A stretch of 64,000 nt of DNA, taken from the NCBI GenBank assembly GCA_041396705.1, contig JAWKYB010000004.1, forward strand, positions 248,001 through 312,000. Direction: 5' to 3'. Positions 34,048 to 41,792 of the stretch are shown piece by piece. This DNA comes from Alphaproteobacteria bacterium (GTDB lineage Bacteria > Pseudomonadota > Alphaproteobacteria > CALKHQ01). The notes beneath the pieces were generated by a model. The model did not search any database. It had not been told where the DNA came from and saw only the letters and a list, made by a program, of their open reading frames with translations. Numbering within the stretch: position 1 is the first letter of the stretch; every line of letters starts with the position of its first letter. The translations under genes were made by a program, and so were the position numbers.

Positions 34048-34749
34048 CTACAGGCCGAGATCGCGCTCCCAGAACACGCGTTTCGGGTGTTGCGGGTCGT
34101 AGCGCACGCGGATCGTCTGGCCTTCCGCGATGTCGGCCAGGCGTGCGCGCTTGCTCAGCATCGTCATCGCCTCGTGTTCCGTGCCGGCGGCGTCGGCATA
34201 GCGGAACCGCAGGTGATTGGCCCCGCTGGCGGTGACCACGGCAAACACGGTCGCATCCGTCTGGACGCCGCGGGCGATCGCCGCGGCGGCGCGCGAGGCC
34301 TTGCGGGCGACCAGCCAGGCGAAGAGGGCGCCGCCCAGCAACAGCACCGCGCCGAAGATCCCGGCGTAGAGGGCATTCTCGTTGACCGCGCCAGGCTCGA
34401 TCTCGTTCAGGTCCGGGTCGTCGGCCAGATAGCGCACGGGCACGGTGTCGCCGACCGCGACGCCATCGAAGAAATCGCGCGAGACGTCGCGCGTGCCGTA
34501 GTGCAACGCGCCGCCGCCGACCGGGAAGTGGTAGCGCAGCTCGTAGTCGGTGCGCCGGTTCGAGCTGTTGGTGCCGGTCCGGCGCTCGACCTCGCGCTTG
34601 CCGATGATCGTGGCCTCGGCGGCGACGCCTTCGTCGTCGAGCCGCGCCGCGTCGTCGGCGATGGTCAGGCTGACGAAGACGATGCCGATGCCGAGGGCGA
34701 GGGGTATGGCCGCGATCCAGCCGCGGTAGCGCATGAACAGTCCGAGCAT
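34048..34749 (-). CDS. DUF3592-type membrane protein
   Basis: A 233-residue protein with two transmembrane helices (about residues 6-28 and 125-147). It has two similar beta-rich domains of the DUF3592 kind: ATIIGKREVERR with YHFPVGGGALHYG in the first, and ATVFAVVTASG with FRYADAAGTEHEA in the second. The ends VPVRYLADDPDLNEI and IRVRYDPQHPKRVF show the internal duplication. Function is unknown. The start at 34749 has a weak ACGGA site. It is divergent from the SnoaL/TetR unit and convergent with the Rieske operon. Confidence 0.7.
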   Translation of the reverse strand: MLGLFMRYRGWIAAIPLALGIGIVFVSLTIADDAARLDDEGVAAEATIIGKREVERRTGTNSSNRRTDYELRYHFPVGGGALHYGTRDVSRDFFDGVAVGDTVPVRYLADDPDLNEIEPGAVNENALYAGIFGAVLLLGGALFAWLVARKASRAAAAIARGVQTDATVFAVVTASGANHLRFRYADAAGTEHEAMTMLSKRARLADIAEGQTIRVRYDPQHPKRVFWERDLGL

Positions 34750-34837
34750 CCGGGATTCCGTCGACGAGGTGGCGGGCCGGCACAGTGCCGGCGGCAGGGG
34801 CGTGCGTCCACCCTCAACCGAATTCTCCGATACATTC

Positions 34838-34866
34838 TTCTTGTAATGAGACGATAGTCTCATTAT
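34838..34866 (+). promoter_or_regulatory. Promoter with TetR-type operator in the spacer
   Basis: A -35-like TTCTTG (34838-34843) and a -10-like CATTAT (34861-34866) are separated by 17 bp. The spacer is almost entirely a perfect palindrome with 9-bp arms, 34844-34852 and 34857-34865, core AATGAGAC-GATA-GTCTCATT. Binding there would block RNA polymerase. The TetR protein encoded by the second gene downstream is the obvious candidate repressor. Confidence 0.65.
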
Positions 34867-34907
34867 GTAGACACCATCGCAGCCCTGGTCATGGAAGGAA
34901 CCCGATC

Positions 34908-35330
34908 GTGGCCCTGTCGCAGGAAGAGATGGACAACAGGATCGACGCGCATTTCGGCTTCGAGGCGCGGGACGATGTGGACGGCGTGCTGGCGACGCTG
35001 TCGCCGGATGTGGAGCACGACATCGTCGGGTGGCCCGGCGGTCCGACCCGCGGCCGCGAGGGCGCACGGCCGTTCTACGACACGCTGTTCGCCGACCTCG
35101 CCGACGGCAAGGTGACCTGCGTCAAGCGGCTCTATGGCACGGATTTCCTGGTCGACGAATCGGTATGGCAGGGCAGCGCGCCGGGCCGGCCATTCGGGCT
35201 GGAGGGCCGCGGACGCCCGCTGCAGTTCCGCCTGCTGCATGTGATCGAGTTCGCGCCGTCCGGCGACATCAGCCGCGAGAACGTCTGGATCGACATGGCG
35301 GCCGTGCTGCAGCAGCTCGCTCAGGACTGA
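34908..35330 (+). CDS. SnoaL-like / NTF2-fold protein
   Basis: A 140-residue NTF2-like protein of the SnoaL-like group; members are small cone-shaped enzymes or ligand-binding proteins. Blocks typical of the fold are an N-terminal helix (IDAHFGFEARDDVDGVLATL), SPDVEHDIVGWPGGPTRGRE and RGRPLQFRLLHVIEFAPSGD. Start is the GTG at 34908, with AAGGAA 8 bases upstream. The next gene, TetR, begins one base after the stop, so both are co-transcribed from the operator-bearing promoter. The substrate is unknown. Confidence 0.75.
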   Translation: MALSQEEMDNRIDAHFGFEARDDVDGVLATLSPDVEHDIVGWPGGPTRGREGARPFYDTLFADLADGKVTCVKRLYGTDFLVDESVWQGSAPGRPFGLEGRGRPLQFRLLHVIEFAPSGDISRENVWIDMAAVLQQLAQD

Positions 35331-35331
35331 G

Positions 35332-35955
35332 ATGGCGGAGGCGGCCCGCACCGGGCGCTGGCGCCAGCGCCGGCGCACCCGGAAGGATCTGCTGCAGGCG
35401 GCTGCGCTGCTGCTGGCACGCGGCGAAACGCCGAGCCTGGAGGCGGTGGCGGCGGAGGCCCAGGTTTCCCGCGCCACCGCCTACCGCTATTTCCCCAGCG
35501 TCGAGGCTCTGCTGGTCGAGGCGGCGTTCGACGTGGCCTCGCCGGAGGCGCAGGCGGTGTTTGCCGACGGCCCTGCGCGGGATCCGGTCGGCCGCCTGGA
35601 GCGGGTGGACGACGCCTTCGACGCGATGATCGCGGCCAACGAGGTGCCGCTGCGGCTGATGCTGGCCAATGCGCTGGAGCGGCGCGCCAAGGAGGGCGAC
35701 GCCGCGATGCCGGTGCGCCAGGACCGGCGCACGCCGCTGATCGAGGCGGCGCTCGCACCGGCCGGCGACGCGCTGCGGGCCGAAGAGCTGGAGATGCTGA
35801 CGGCCGCGCTGGCGCTGGTGATCGGCACCGAGGCGATGATCGTGTGCCGCGACGTGCTGCAGCTCGACGACGACAAGGCGCGCCAGGTCAAGCGCTGGGC
35901 GATCCGGGCGCTGGTGGCGGCCGCGCGCGACGAACCCGGCTGCCGCTCACGCTGA
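35332..35955 (+). CDS. TetR-family transcriptional regulator
   Basis: A 207-residue repressor with the N-terminal HTH (DLLQAAALLLARGETPSLEA followed by VAAEAQVSRATAYRYFPSV, about residues 19-60) and a helical ligand-binding C-terminal domain. It is translationally coupled to the SnoaL-like gene and probably represses the pair through the palindrome at 34844-34865. The inducer is unknown; the SnoaL-like partner's substrate is a reasonable guess. Confidence 0.85.
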   Translation: MAEAARTGRWRQRRRTRKDLLQAAALLLARGETPSLEAVAAEAQVSRATAYRYFPSVEALLVEAAFDVASPEAQAVFADGPARDPVGRLERVDDAFDAMIAANEVPLRLMLANALERRAKEGDAAMPVRQDRRTPLIEAALAPAGDALRAEELEMLTAALALVIGTEAMIVCRDVLQLDDDKARQVKRWAIRALVAAARDEPGCRSR

Positions 35956-36057
35956 CGCGATCAGCCTCCGCTTGAAGTCCGGCGGCCGCATCGGCGATGC
36001 TGCGGGCCCGTGGCGGCCTCGGCAACGCCCCGGCACGCCGCAACCCAAGGGCCCAGC

Positions 36058-38136
36058 ATGCCGCGCGATCCCGAATCCGCCTTCGTCCCGTCGGTCTGCC
36101 CGCACGACTGCCCCAGCACCTGCGCGCTGGAGGTGGAGCGGCTGGACGCGCACACCATCGGCAAGGTCCGCGGCGCGGCGGCGAACAGCTACACCGCCGG
36201 CGTCGTCTGCGCCAAGGTGGCGCGCTATGCCGAGCGCCAGAACCATCCGGAGCGGCTGACCGAACCGCTGCTGCGCACCGGGGCCAAGGGCGAGGGCCGC
36301 GCGGGCTTCGTGCCGATCGGCTGGGACGAGGCGCTGGACCGGGTTGCCGACGCGCTGCAGCGCGCGGCCGCGGTGCATGGGCCGGAGGCGGTATGGCCGT
36401 ATTTCTACGCCGGCACCATGGGGCACCTGCATCGCGACGGCATCGACCGCCTGCGCCATGTGATGGGCTATTCGCGGCAGTACAGCACGATCTGCGTGGC
36501 GTTGGCCGACGCCGGCTGGCTGGCCGGCGCCGGCATCAAGCGCGGCGTCGATTCCCGCGAGATGGCCGACAGCGACCTGATCGTGATCTGGGGCGGCAAC
36601 CCGGTGGCCACCCAGGTCAACGTGATGACCCATGTCGCCCAGGCCCGGAAGAAGCGCGGCGCCAGGCTCGTGGTGGTCGATCCCTACCGAACCGGCACCG
36701 CCGAGGCGGCCGACATGCACCTGATGCTGCGGCCCGGCACCGACGCGGCGCTAGCCTGCGCCGTGATGCATGCATGTTTCCGCGACGGCCATGCCGACTG
36801 GGACTACATGCGCCGCTATACCGACGACCCCGACGCGTTGGCCGCCCACGTGCAGGCCCGCGATCCGGACTGGGCGGCGCCGATCACCGGGCTGTCGGTC
36901 GACGAGATCGAGGCCTTCGCCGCGCTCTACGGCGGCACCGAGCGCGCATTCCTGCGGCTCGGCTACGGCTTCAGCCGCGCCCGCAATGGGGCGGCCAACA
37001 TGCACGCGGCGGCCTGCCTGGCGGCGGTGACCGGCAAGTGGCGCCACAAGGGCGGCGGCGCGCTGTACGCCAACGGCTATCCGCACTTCTACAAGTTCGA
37101 CAAGACGCTGATCCAGGGGCTGGACCGGTTCGACCCGGCGGTGCGCGCGCTCGACCAGTCGCGGATCGGGCCGATCCTGACCGGCGACCGCCGCGACCTC
37201 GGCGACGGCCCGCCGGTCACCGCGCTGTTCATCCAGAACACCAATCCCGTCGTGGTCTGCCCGGAAAGCGCGAAGGTGCGCGAAGGCTTCCTGCGCGAGG
37301 ACCTGTTCGTTTGCGTCCACGAGCAGTTCATGACCGAGACCGCCGCGATGGCCGACGTGGTGCTGCCGGCGACTACCTTCCTGGAGCACAACGACATCTA
37401 CACCTCGGGCGGCCACACCCACTTGCAGTTCGCGCGCAAGGTGTTGGAGCCGCTGGGTCAGTGCCGCTCCAACCACGACGTGATCTGCGCCCTGGCCCGC
37501 CGGCTCGGCGCCGAGCATCCCGGCTTCGCGATGAGCGACTGGGAGGTGCTGGACGCCACCCTGCGCGCCAGCGGCCTGCCGGATGCGGCAGACTTCGCCG
37601 CCCGCAAGTGGATCGACATGGCGCTGCCGTTCGAGACGGCGCACTTCCTCGACGGTTTCGGCCACGCCGACGGCAGGTGGCATTTCCGCGCCGACTGGTC
37701 CGCGATGGGCGCGGAAGGCGGCCGGCCGTCGGCGCTGCCCGATCACAATACGGTCTACGACGCCGCGGGCGCAGAGCGCCCGTTCCGCATGGTCGCGGCG
37801 CCGGCCCGGCAATATCTGAACACCAGCTTCACCGAGACGCCGTCCAGCCGGAAGCGGGAAGGGCGCCCGTGCGCCCGTATCCACCCCGACGACCTGGCGG
37901 CGCTGGGCCTGGCCGACGGCGACCTGGTCAGGCTCGGCAACGACCGCGGCACCGTGGCGTTGCACGCGATGGCGTTCGACGGGCTGCAGCGCGGCGTGGT
38001 GGTGGTGGAGAGCATCTGGCCCAACGCCGCCTTTGTCGAGGGCATCGGAATCAACGCGCTGACCAGCGCGGATCCGGGCCTGCCGGGCGGCGGCGCGGTG
38101 TTCCACGACACCGCGGTCTGGATTCGCGCGGCCTGA
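36058..38136 (+). CDS. Molybdopterin-dependent oxidoreductase (cytoplasmic, [4Fe-4S] containing)
   Basis: A 692-residue member of the DMSO reductase superfamily. The N-terminal cluster motif is CPHDCPSTC with a fourth Cys in GVVCAK. Molybdopterin-domain landmarks include FYAGTMGHLHRDGIDRL, YSRQYSTICVALADAGW (the Cys is the likely Mo ligand), DLIVIWGGNPVATQ and the C-terminal cap block IHPDDLAALGLADGDLVRLG. No twin-arginine signal is present, so it acts in the cytoplasm. The substrate is not evident. It follows the TetR gene by 102 bases and precedes the VWA gene by 87. Confidence 0.88.
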   Translation: MPRDPESAFVPSVCPHDCPSTCALEVERLDAHTIGKVRGAAANSYTAGVVCAKVARYAERQNHPERLTEPLLRTGAKGEGRAGFVPIGWDEALDRVADALQRAAAVHGPEAVWPYFYAGTMGHLHRDGIDRLRHVMGYSRQYSTICVALADAGWLAGAGIKRGVDSREMADSDLIVIWGGNPVATQVNVMTHVAQARKKRGARLVVVDPYRTGTAEAADMHLMLRPGTDAALACAVMHACFRDGHADWDYMRRYTDDPDALAAHVQARDPDWAAPITGLSVDEIEAFAALYGGTERAFLRLGYGFSRARNGAANMHAAACLAAVTGKWRHKGGGALYANGYPHFYKFDKTLIQGLDRFDPAVRALDQSRIGPILTGDRRDLGDGPPVTALFIQNTNPVVVCPESAKVREGFLREDLFVCVHEQFMTETAAMADVVLPATTFLEHNDIYTSGGHTHLQFARKVLEPLGQCRSNHDVICALARRLGAEHPGFAMSDWEVLDATLRASGLPDAADFAARKWIDMALPFETAHFLDGFGHADGRWHFRADWSAMGAEGGRPSALPDHNTVYDAAGAERPFRMVAAPARQYLNTSFTETPSSRKREGRPCARIHPDDLAALGLADGDLVRLGNDRGTVALHAMAFDGLQRGVVVVESIWPNAAFVEGIGINALTSADPGLPGGGAVFHDTAVWIRAA

Positions 38137-38223
38137 CCGCCGACAGAGGTGGTCCTGCGGGCGCGCACCTACCATCTAACAGGCATGATACGATTGCCGG
38201 GAGATGCCACGCACGGGCGGCCG

Positions 38224-38937
38224 ATGGGAAAATCCGACAACCTGCCGACCACGACATCCAGCCATGCCGAGATCGACGCATTCCTGCGCGATATCGAACG
38301 CCTGCCGCGCGGCGCGGACGGCAGGCAGGGGCGCCTGATCTTCGGGCTCGACGCCACCGCCAGCCGCGAGCGGACCTGGGATCGCGCCTGTCAGATCCAG
38401 GCGGAGATGTTCCGCGAGACGGCGGCGCTGGGCGGCCTGGCGATGCAGTTGGCCTACTACCGCGGGTTCGGCGAACTCACGGCGACGAACTGGACGTCGG
38501 ACAGCGCGGCGCTGCTGCGCGAGATGACCCGGGTCACCTGCCTGGGCGGCCGCACCCAGATCGGCCGCCTGCTGCGCCACGCCGGCCGGGAGGCCCGCAA
38601 GCGCAAGGTCGACGCGATGATCTTCGTCGGCGACTGCATCGAGGACGACGTCGACGACGTCTGCCACGTTGCCGGCAAGCTGGGGCTGGTCGGTCTGCCC
38701 GTCTTCGTGTTCCACGAGATCGGCAATGCCGCCGCGCGCCCGGCCTTTCAGCAGATCGCCAAGCTCACCGGCGGCGCCTATTGCCCGTTCGACGAATCCA
38801 GCGCCGCGCGCCTGTCGGAGCTGCTGCGCGCGGTGGCGGTCTACGCCGCCGGCGGCCGACCGGCGCTCGAGGACTACGGCCGGCGCGCGCCGGAGGCGGT
38901 GCGCCTGCTGACCAGCCAGCTCGGCGCGCGCGGCTGA
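38224..38937 (+). CDS. VWA-like domain protein
   Basis: A 237-residue cytosolic protein with a von Willebrand factor A-like fold. The central part reads GRLIFGLDATASRERTWDRA (metal-site DxTxS-like), then MQLAYYRGFGE, AMIFVGDCIEDD and GLVGLPVFVFHE. Function is unknown. In many alphaproteobacteria, as I recall, this gene is paired with a membrane J-domain gene, which is the arrangement here. I took the ATG at 38224; one at 38185 is also possible. Confidence 0.75.
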   Translation: MGKSDNLPTTTSSHAEIDAFLRDIERLPRGADGRQGRLIFGLDATASRERTWDRACQIQAEMFRETAALGGLAMQLAYYRGFGELTATNWTSDSAALLREMTRVTCLGGRTQIGRLLRHAGREARKRKVDAMIFVGDCIEDDVDDVCHVAGKLGLVGLPVFVFHEIGNAAARPAFQQIAKLTGGAYCPFDESSAARLSELLRAVAVYAAGGRPALEDYGRRAPEAVRLLTSQLGARG

Positions 38938-38949
38938 CGGCTGACGGCG

Positions 38950-39645
38950 ATGCCCTATCTGATTCTCGGCGTCGGACTGGTGATCGGGCTGTTCCTGGTT
39001 GGCCGCTGGTACATGGCGGCCACCGCGGAGGAGGTCAGGAAGGCCGCCCTGTTGCCTTCGGCGGGGTGGGGCTGGTGGCGGCCGCGTTCTTCCTGTTCAC
39101 CGGGCGCGCGCCGGTGGGGGCCGCGATCCTCGCCATCCTCGTGCCAGTGATCTGGCTGCTGGCGCAGGCCGCCGCGCCGGCGGAGGCGGCGCGCAGTCCG
39201 GGGGCCGTGCCCGATCGGCGTGCGGACGCGCTATCTCGACATGACGCTCGACCATGCCAGCGGCGCGCTCGACGGCACCGTGATCGCGGGCCGGTTCCAG
39301 GGCACGGCGCTGTCGGACCTGTCGCCGGCGGACCTGCGGCAGCTGCTGGACGAGGTTACCGGCGACGCCCAGTCGAAGCAGGTGCTGGAGGCCTATCTCG
39401 ACCGCGTGCATGGCCCCGGATGGCGAGCGGGCGGTGCCGACGGGCGGGCCGATCGCGCCGCCAGCGGGACTGCGCGAATGACGCTGGAGGAGGCCCGCGA
39501 GGTGCTCGGCGTCGGCGCCGAGGCGAGCCGCGACGAGATCGAGGCGGCCTATCGCGCCGCCATCCGGCGCAACCACCCCGATGCCGGCGGGTCGAGCTGG
39601 CTGGCAGCCAAGATCAACGAGGCGCGCGAATTGCTGCTCGGCTGA
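38950..39645 (+). pseudogene. Membrane J-domain protein with two compensating frameshifts
   Basis: The start (YLILGVGLVIGLFLVGRWYM) and the C-terminal half (RTRYLDMTLDHASGALDG onward, then a J-domain with EAREVLGVG and the HPD motif in RRNHPDAGGSS) are in one frame. A stop at 39148-39150 separates them. The natural middle, FGGVGLVAAAFFLFTGR and AILAILVPVIWLLAQ, is in another frame. One base lost at about 39040-39066 and one gained at about 39190-39217 explain this. The restored protein, about 231 residues, has two N-terminal membrane helices and a C-terminal Hsp70-cochaperone J-domain. Sequencing error is as likely as decay. Confidence 0.6.
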
Positions 39646-39657
39646 CCGGAGCCTGTC

Positions 39658-39686
39658 TTGCAATCGCCTGTCTAAAATGATACATT
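39658..39686 (+). promoter_or_regulatory. Promoter and candidate operator of toxin-antitoxin operon
   Basis: TTGCAA (39658-39663) and TACATT (39681-39686) are spaced by 17 bp, a good sigma70-like promoter. The short inverted repeat AATG-ATA-CATT (39676-39686) covers the -10 box, a usual place for autorepression by the antitoxin. Confidence 0.5.
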
Positions 39687-39716
39687 ATCTATTGATCTGA
39701 ACAACAGGAGGGGCCG

Positions 39717-40154
39717 ATGCCCGCCCTTGCATCGTCCGCACTGGCCGCCGAGGCCCTGCCGGCCGGCGCGCTGCGGCAGCGCGACACCCGCGAGGCGATG
39801 ACGCCGGCCGCGATCCGCCTGTTCCTGCGGCTGGCCGAGCGCTGGCGGCTCGGTGTCGCCGATCGCTGCGCGCTGCTCGGCGAACTGCCGCGGCCGACCT
39901 ACTACAACTGGGTCAAGGGCCGGGCCGGGACGCTGTCGCGCGACCAGATGGAGCGGATCTCGCTGCTGCTCGGCATCCACAAGGCGCTGCGGCTGCTGTT
40001 CGCCGACGAGGCCGCCGGCGAGCGCTGGCTGCGGGCGGCCAACCGCGACCTCGAGTTCGGCGGCCGTTCGCCGCTGGAGCGCATGCTGGCCGGCGGAATC
40101 GGCGATCTCTATGCCGTGCGTCGCTATCTCGACGCCTGGCGCGGGCTGCAATGA
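39717..40154 (+). CDS. MbcA/ParS/Xre-type antitoxin
   Basis: A 145-residue antitoxin of the RES-Xre toxin-antitoxin class. The N-terminal part has a helix-turn-helix (CALLGELPRPTYYNWVKGR) that should bind the operator over its own -10 box. The C-terminal DUF2384 domain (ADEAAGERWLRAANRDLEFG and RSPLERMLAGGIGDLYAVRR) normally blocks the toxin's active site. ACAGGAGG lies just upstream of the ATG. It overlaps the toxin gene at ATGA. Confidence 0.88.
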   Translation: MPALASSALAAEALPAGALRQRDTREAMTPAAIRLFLRLAERWRLGVADRCALLGELPRPTYYNWVKGRAGTLSRDQMERISLLLGIHKALRLLFADEAAGERWLRAANRDLEFGGRSPLERMLAGGIGDLYAVRRYLDAWRGLQ

Positions 40155-40864
40155 CAGACCTGCCGCGGGCGGTGGTGGCCGGGCGCAGCCACCGCCTGAT
40201 CGCGAGCCGGCATCCGACCGTCGGCGTGTTCGACGACCTGACCGACGATCCGGAAGACCTGCGCGTCGCCTTCCAGCTGGAGATGGCGACCAACCCGCGG
40301 CTGGGCGAGGCGGCGGACCGGCTGGCGCTGCTCTATCCCGACGAGCTGCTGGCCGGGCCGACCGCCAGCCTGGTGATGGCCGCCTTCCTGCACACCGACG
40401 AGCGCGGCGGCCGTTTCCACGACCGCCGCCTCGGCGCTTGGTATGCGGCGCTGGAGCTGGAGACGGCGATCGCCGAGACCGTATTCCACAACGAGCGGCG
40501 GCTGCGCATGTCGGAAGCGGGCTTCCCCAATCGCGTCCAGGTGCGCGAGCTGATGGCCGACCTCGACCTCGAACTGGCCGACATCCGCGGCATGGCCGCC
40601 GAGCGGCCGGATCTTTACGATCCCGATCCCGCGCACTATCCGGTGTCGCAGGCCTTCGCCGCGGCGCTGCGCTGGCCGCAGAGCCCGGCGCCGTCGCCGC
40701 GCTGCGCCGGGCTGACCTATGACAGCGTGCGTCGCGCCCGCGGCCGGAATGTGTGCCTGTTCTGGCCGTCCGACGTGCCGAGGCCGGTGGTGCAGGGCGG
40801 CCAGTTTGACTATGCCTGGGATCGCGAGGGCCGAGTCAGCGTTACCAAGGCGACCGCCCTGTAG
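40151..40864 (+). CDS. RES-domain toxin (NAD+ phosphorylase family)
   Basis: A 237-residue toxin; RES enzymes degrade NAD+ and stop growth when the antitoxin is lost. The family core is visible as GGRFHDRRLGAWYAALELET followed by AIAETVFHNE, containing the conserved Arg, Tyr and Glu, and LFWPSD near the end. The start is inside the antitoxin stop, the standard coupling for these pairs. The locus stands between the VWA/J-domain genes and galU. Confidence 0.88.
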   Translation: MTDLPRAVVAGRSHRLIASRHPTVGVFDDLTDDPEDLRVAFQLEMATNPRLGEAADRLALLYPDELLAGPTASLVMAAFLHTDERGGRFHDRRLGAWYAALELETAIAETVFHNERRLRMSEAGFPNRVQVRELMADLDLELADIRGMAAERPDLYDPDPAHYPVSQAFAAALRWPQSPAPSPRCAGLTYDSVRRARGRNVCLFWPSDVPRPVVQGGQFDYAWDREGRVSVTKATAL

Positions 40865-40889
40865 GCCGCGACCCCGACGGAAGGACCAG

Positions 40890-41786
40890 ATGAGCACGCA
40901 GAACCGACCGATCACCGCCGCGATCCTTCCGGTCGCCGGCCTGGGTACGCGGGTGCTGCCGGCGACCAAGGCGATCCCGAAGGAGCTGATGCCGGTGGTC
41001 GACAAGCCGGTGCTGCAATTCGTCGTCGAGGAGGCGCTGGCGGCGGGCATCGAGCGTATCGTGCTGGTCACCGGCCGCGGCAAGAGCGCGATCGAGGACC
41101 ATTTCGACCACATGTTCGAGCTGGAGACGGCGTTGCGCAGCCGCGGCAAGGATGCCGCGCTGGCCGCCGCGGCGGACTTCGTGCCGGAGCCGGGCCGCAT
41201 CATCTATACCCGGCAGCAGAGCCCGCAGGGGCTGGGCCACGCGGTGTGGTGCGCGCGCCACGCGGTCGGCGACGGCGCGGTGGCGGTGCTGCTGCCCGAC
41301 GTGATCATCAAGGCGCAGCCCGGCTGCCTCGCCCAGATGATCGCGGTCTACGACCGGCTGGGCGGCAACGTGGTGGCGCTGGAGGAGGTGCCCTGGGAGG
41401 TCACCCACCGCTACGGCCTGGTCGCGACCGGTGCCGTCGACGGCCGCACGGTCGAGGTGACGGGCATGGTCGAGAAACCGAAGCCGGGCGAGGCGCCCTC
41501 CAATCTGTCACTGGTCGGCCGCTATATCCTGCAGCCCGAGGTGTTCGCCATGCTGGCGGAGCAGGGCCCCGGCGCCGGCGGCGAGATCCAGCTGACCGAT
41601 GCCATGGCGCACCTGATCGGCCGGCAGCCTTTCCATGGCCTGATCTATGCAGGCCGACAGTTCGATTGTGGGGACAAGACGGGCTATGTGGAGGCGAACG
41701 CCGCCTATGGCCTCAACCATCCGGAGATCGGGGCCGACGTGCGCGCACGTCTGCTGGCCCTGCTCGACGGCAACGACAAGGACTGA
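40890..41786 (+). CDS. galU: UTP-glucose-1-phosphate uridylyltransferase
   Basis: Makes UDP-glucose from UTP and glucose 1-phosphate for surface polysaccharides; 298 residues. The nucleotide-binding start AAILPVAGLGTRVLPATKAI with PKELMPVVDKP is characteristic of GalU, as are QQSPQGLGHAVWCAR, VTGMVEKP and GGEIQLTDAM. GGAAGGA lies upstream of the ATG. It forms a unit with the phosphomannomutase gene 6 bases later, which supplies sugar phosphates. Confidence 0.93.
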   Translation: MSTQNRPITAAILPVAGLGTRVLPATKAIPKELMPVVDKPVLQFVVEEALAAGIERIVLVTGRGKSAIEDHFDHMFELETALRSRGKDAALAAAADFVPEPGRIIYTRQQSPQGLGHAVWCARHAVGDGAVAVLLPDVIIKAQPGCLAQMIAVYDRLGGNVVALEEVPWEVTHRYGLVATGAVDGRTVEVTGMVEKPKPGEAPSNLSLVGRYILQPEVFAMLAEQGPGAGGEIQLTDAMAHLIGRQPFHGLIYAGRQFDCGDKTGYVEANAAYGLNHPEIGADVRARLLALLDGNDKD

Positions 41787-41792
41787 CGCAGC

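Noticed and set aside
35997..39680. Very long open frame (1,227 codons) across the molybdoenzyme and VWA genes
   Set aside because: It is the Arg/Pro/Gly-rich shadow frame of GC-rich genes. Only its short middle part at about 39050-39200 is real, as the displaced frame of the J-domain gene.
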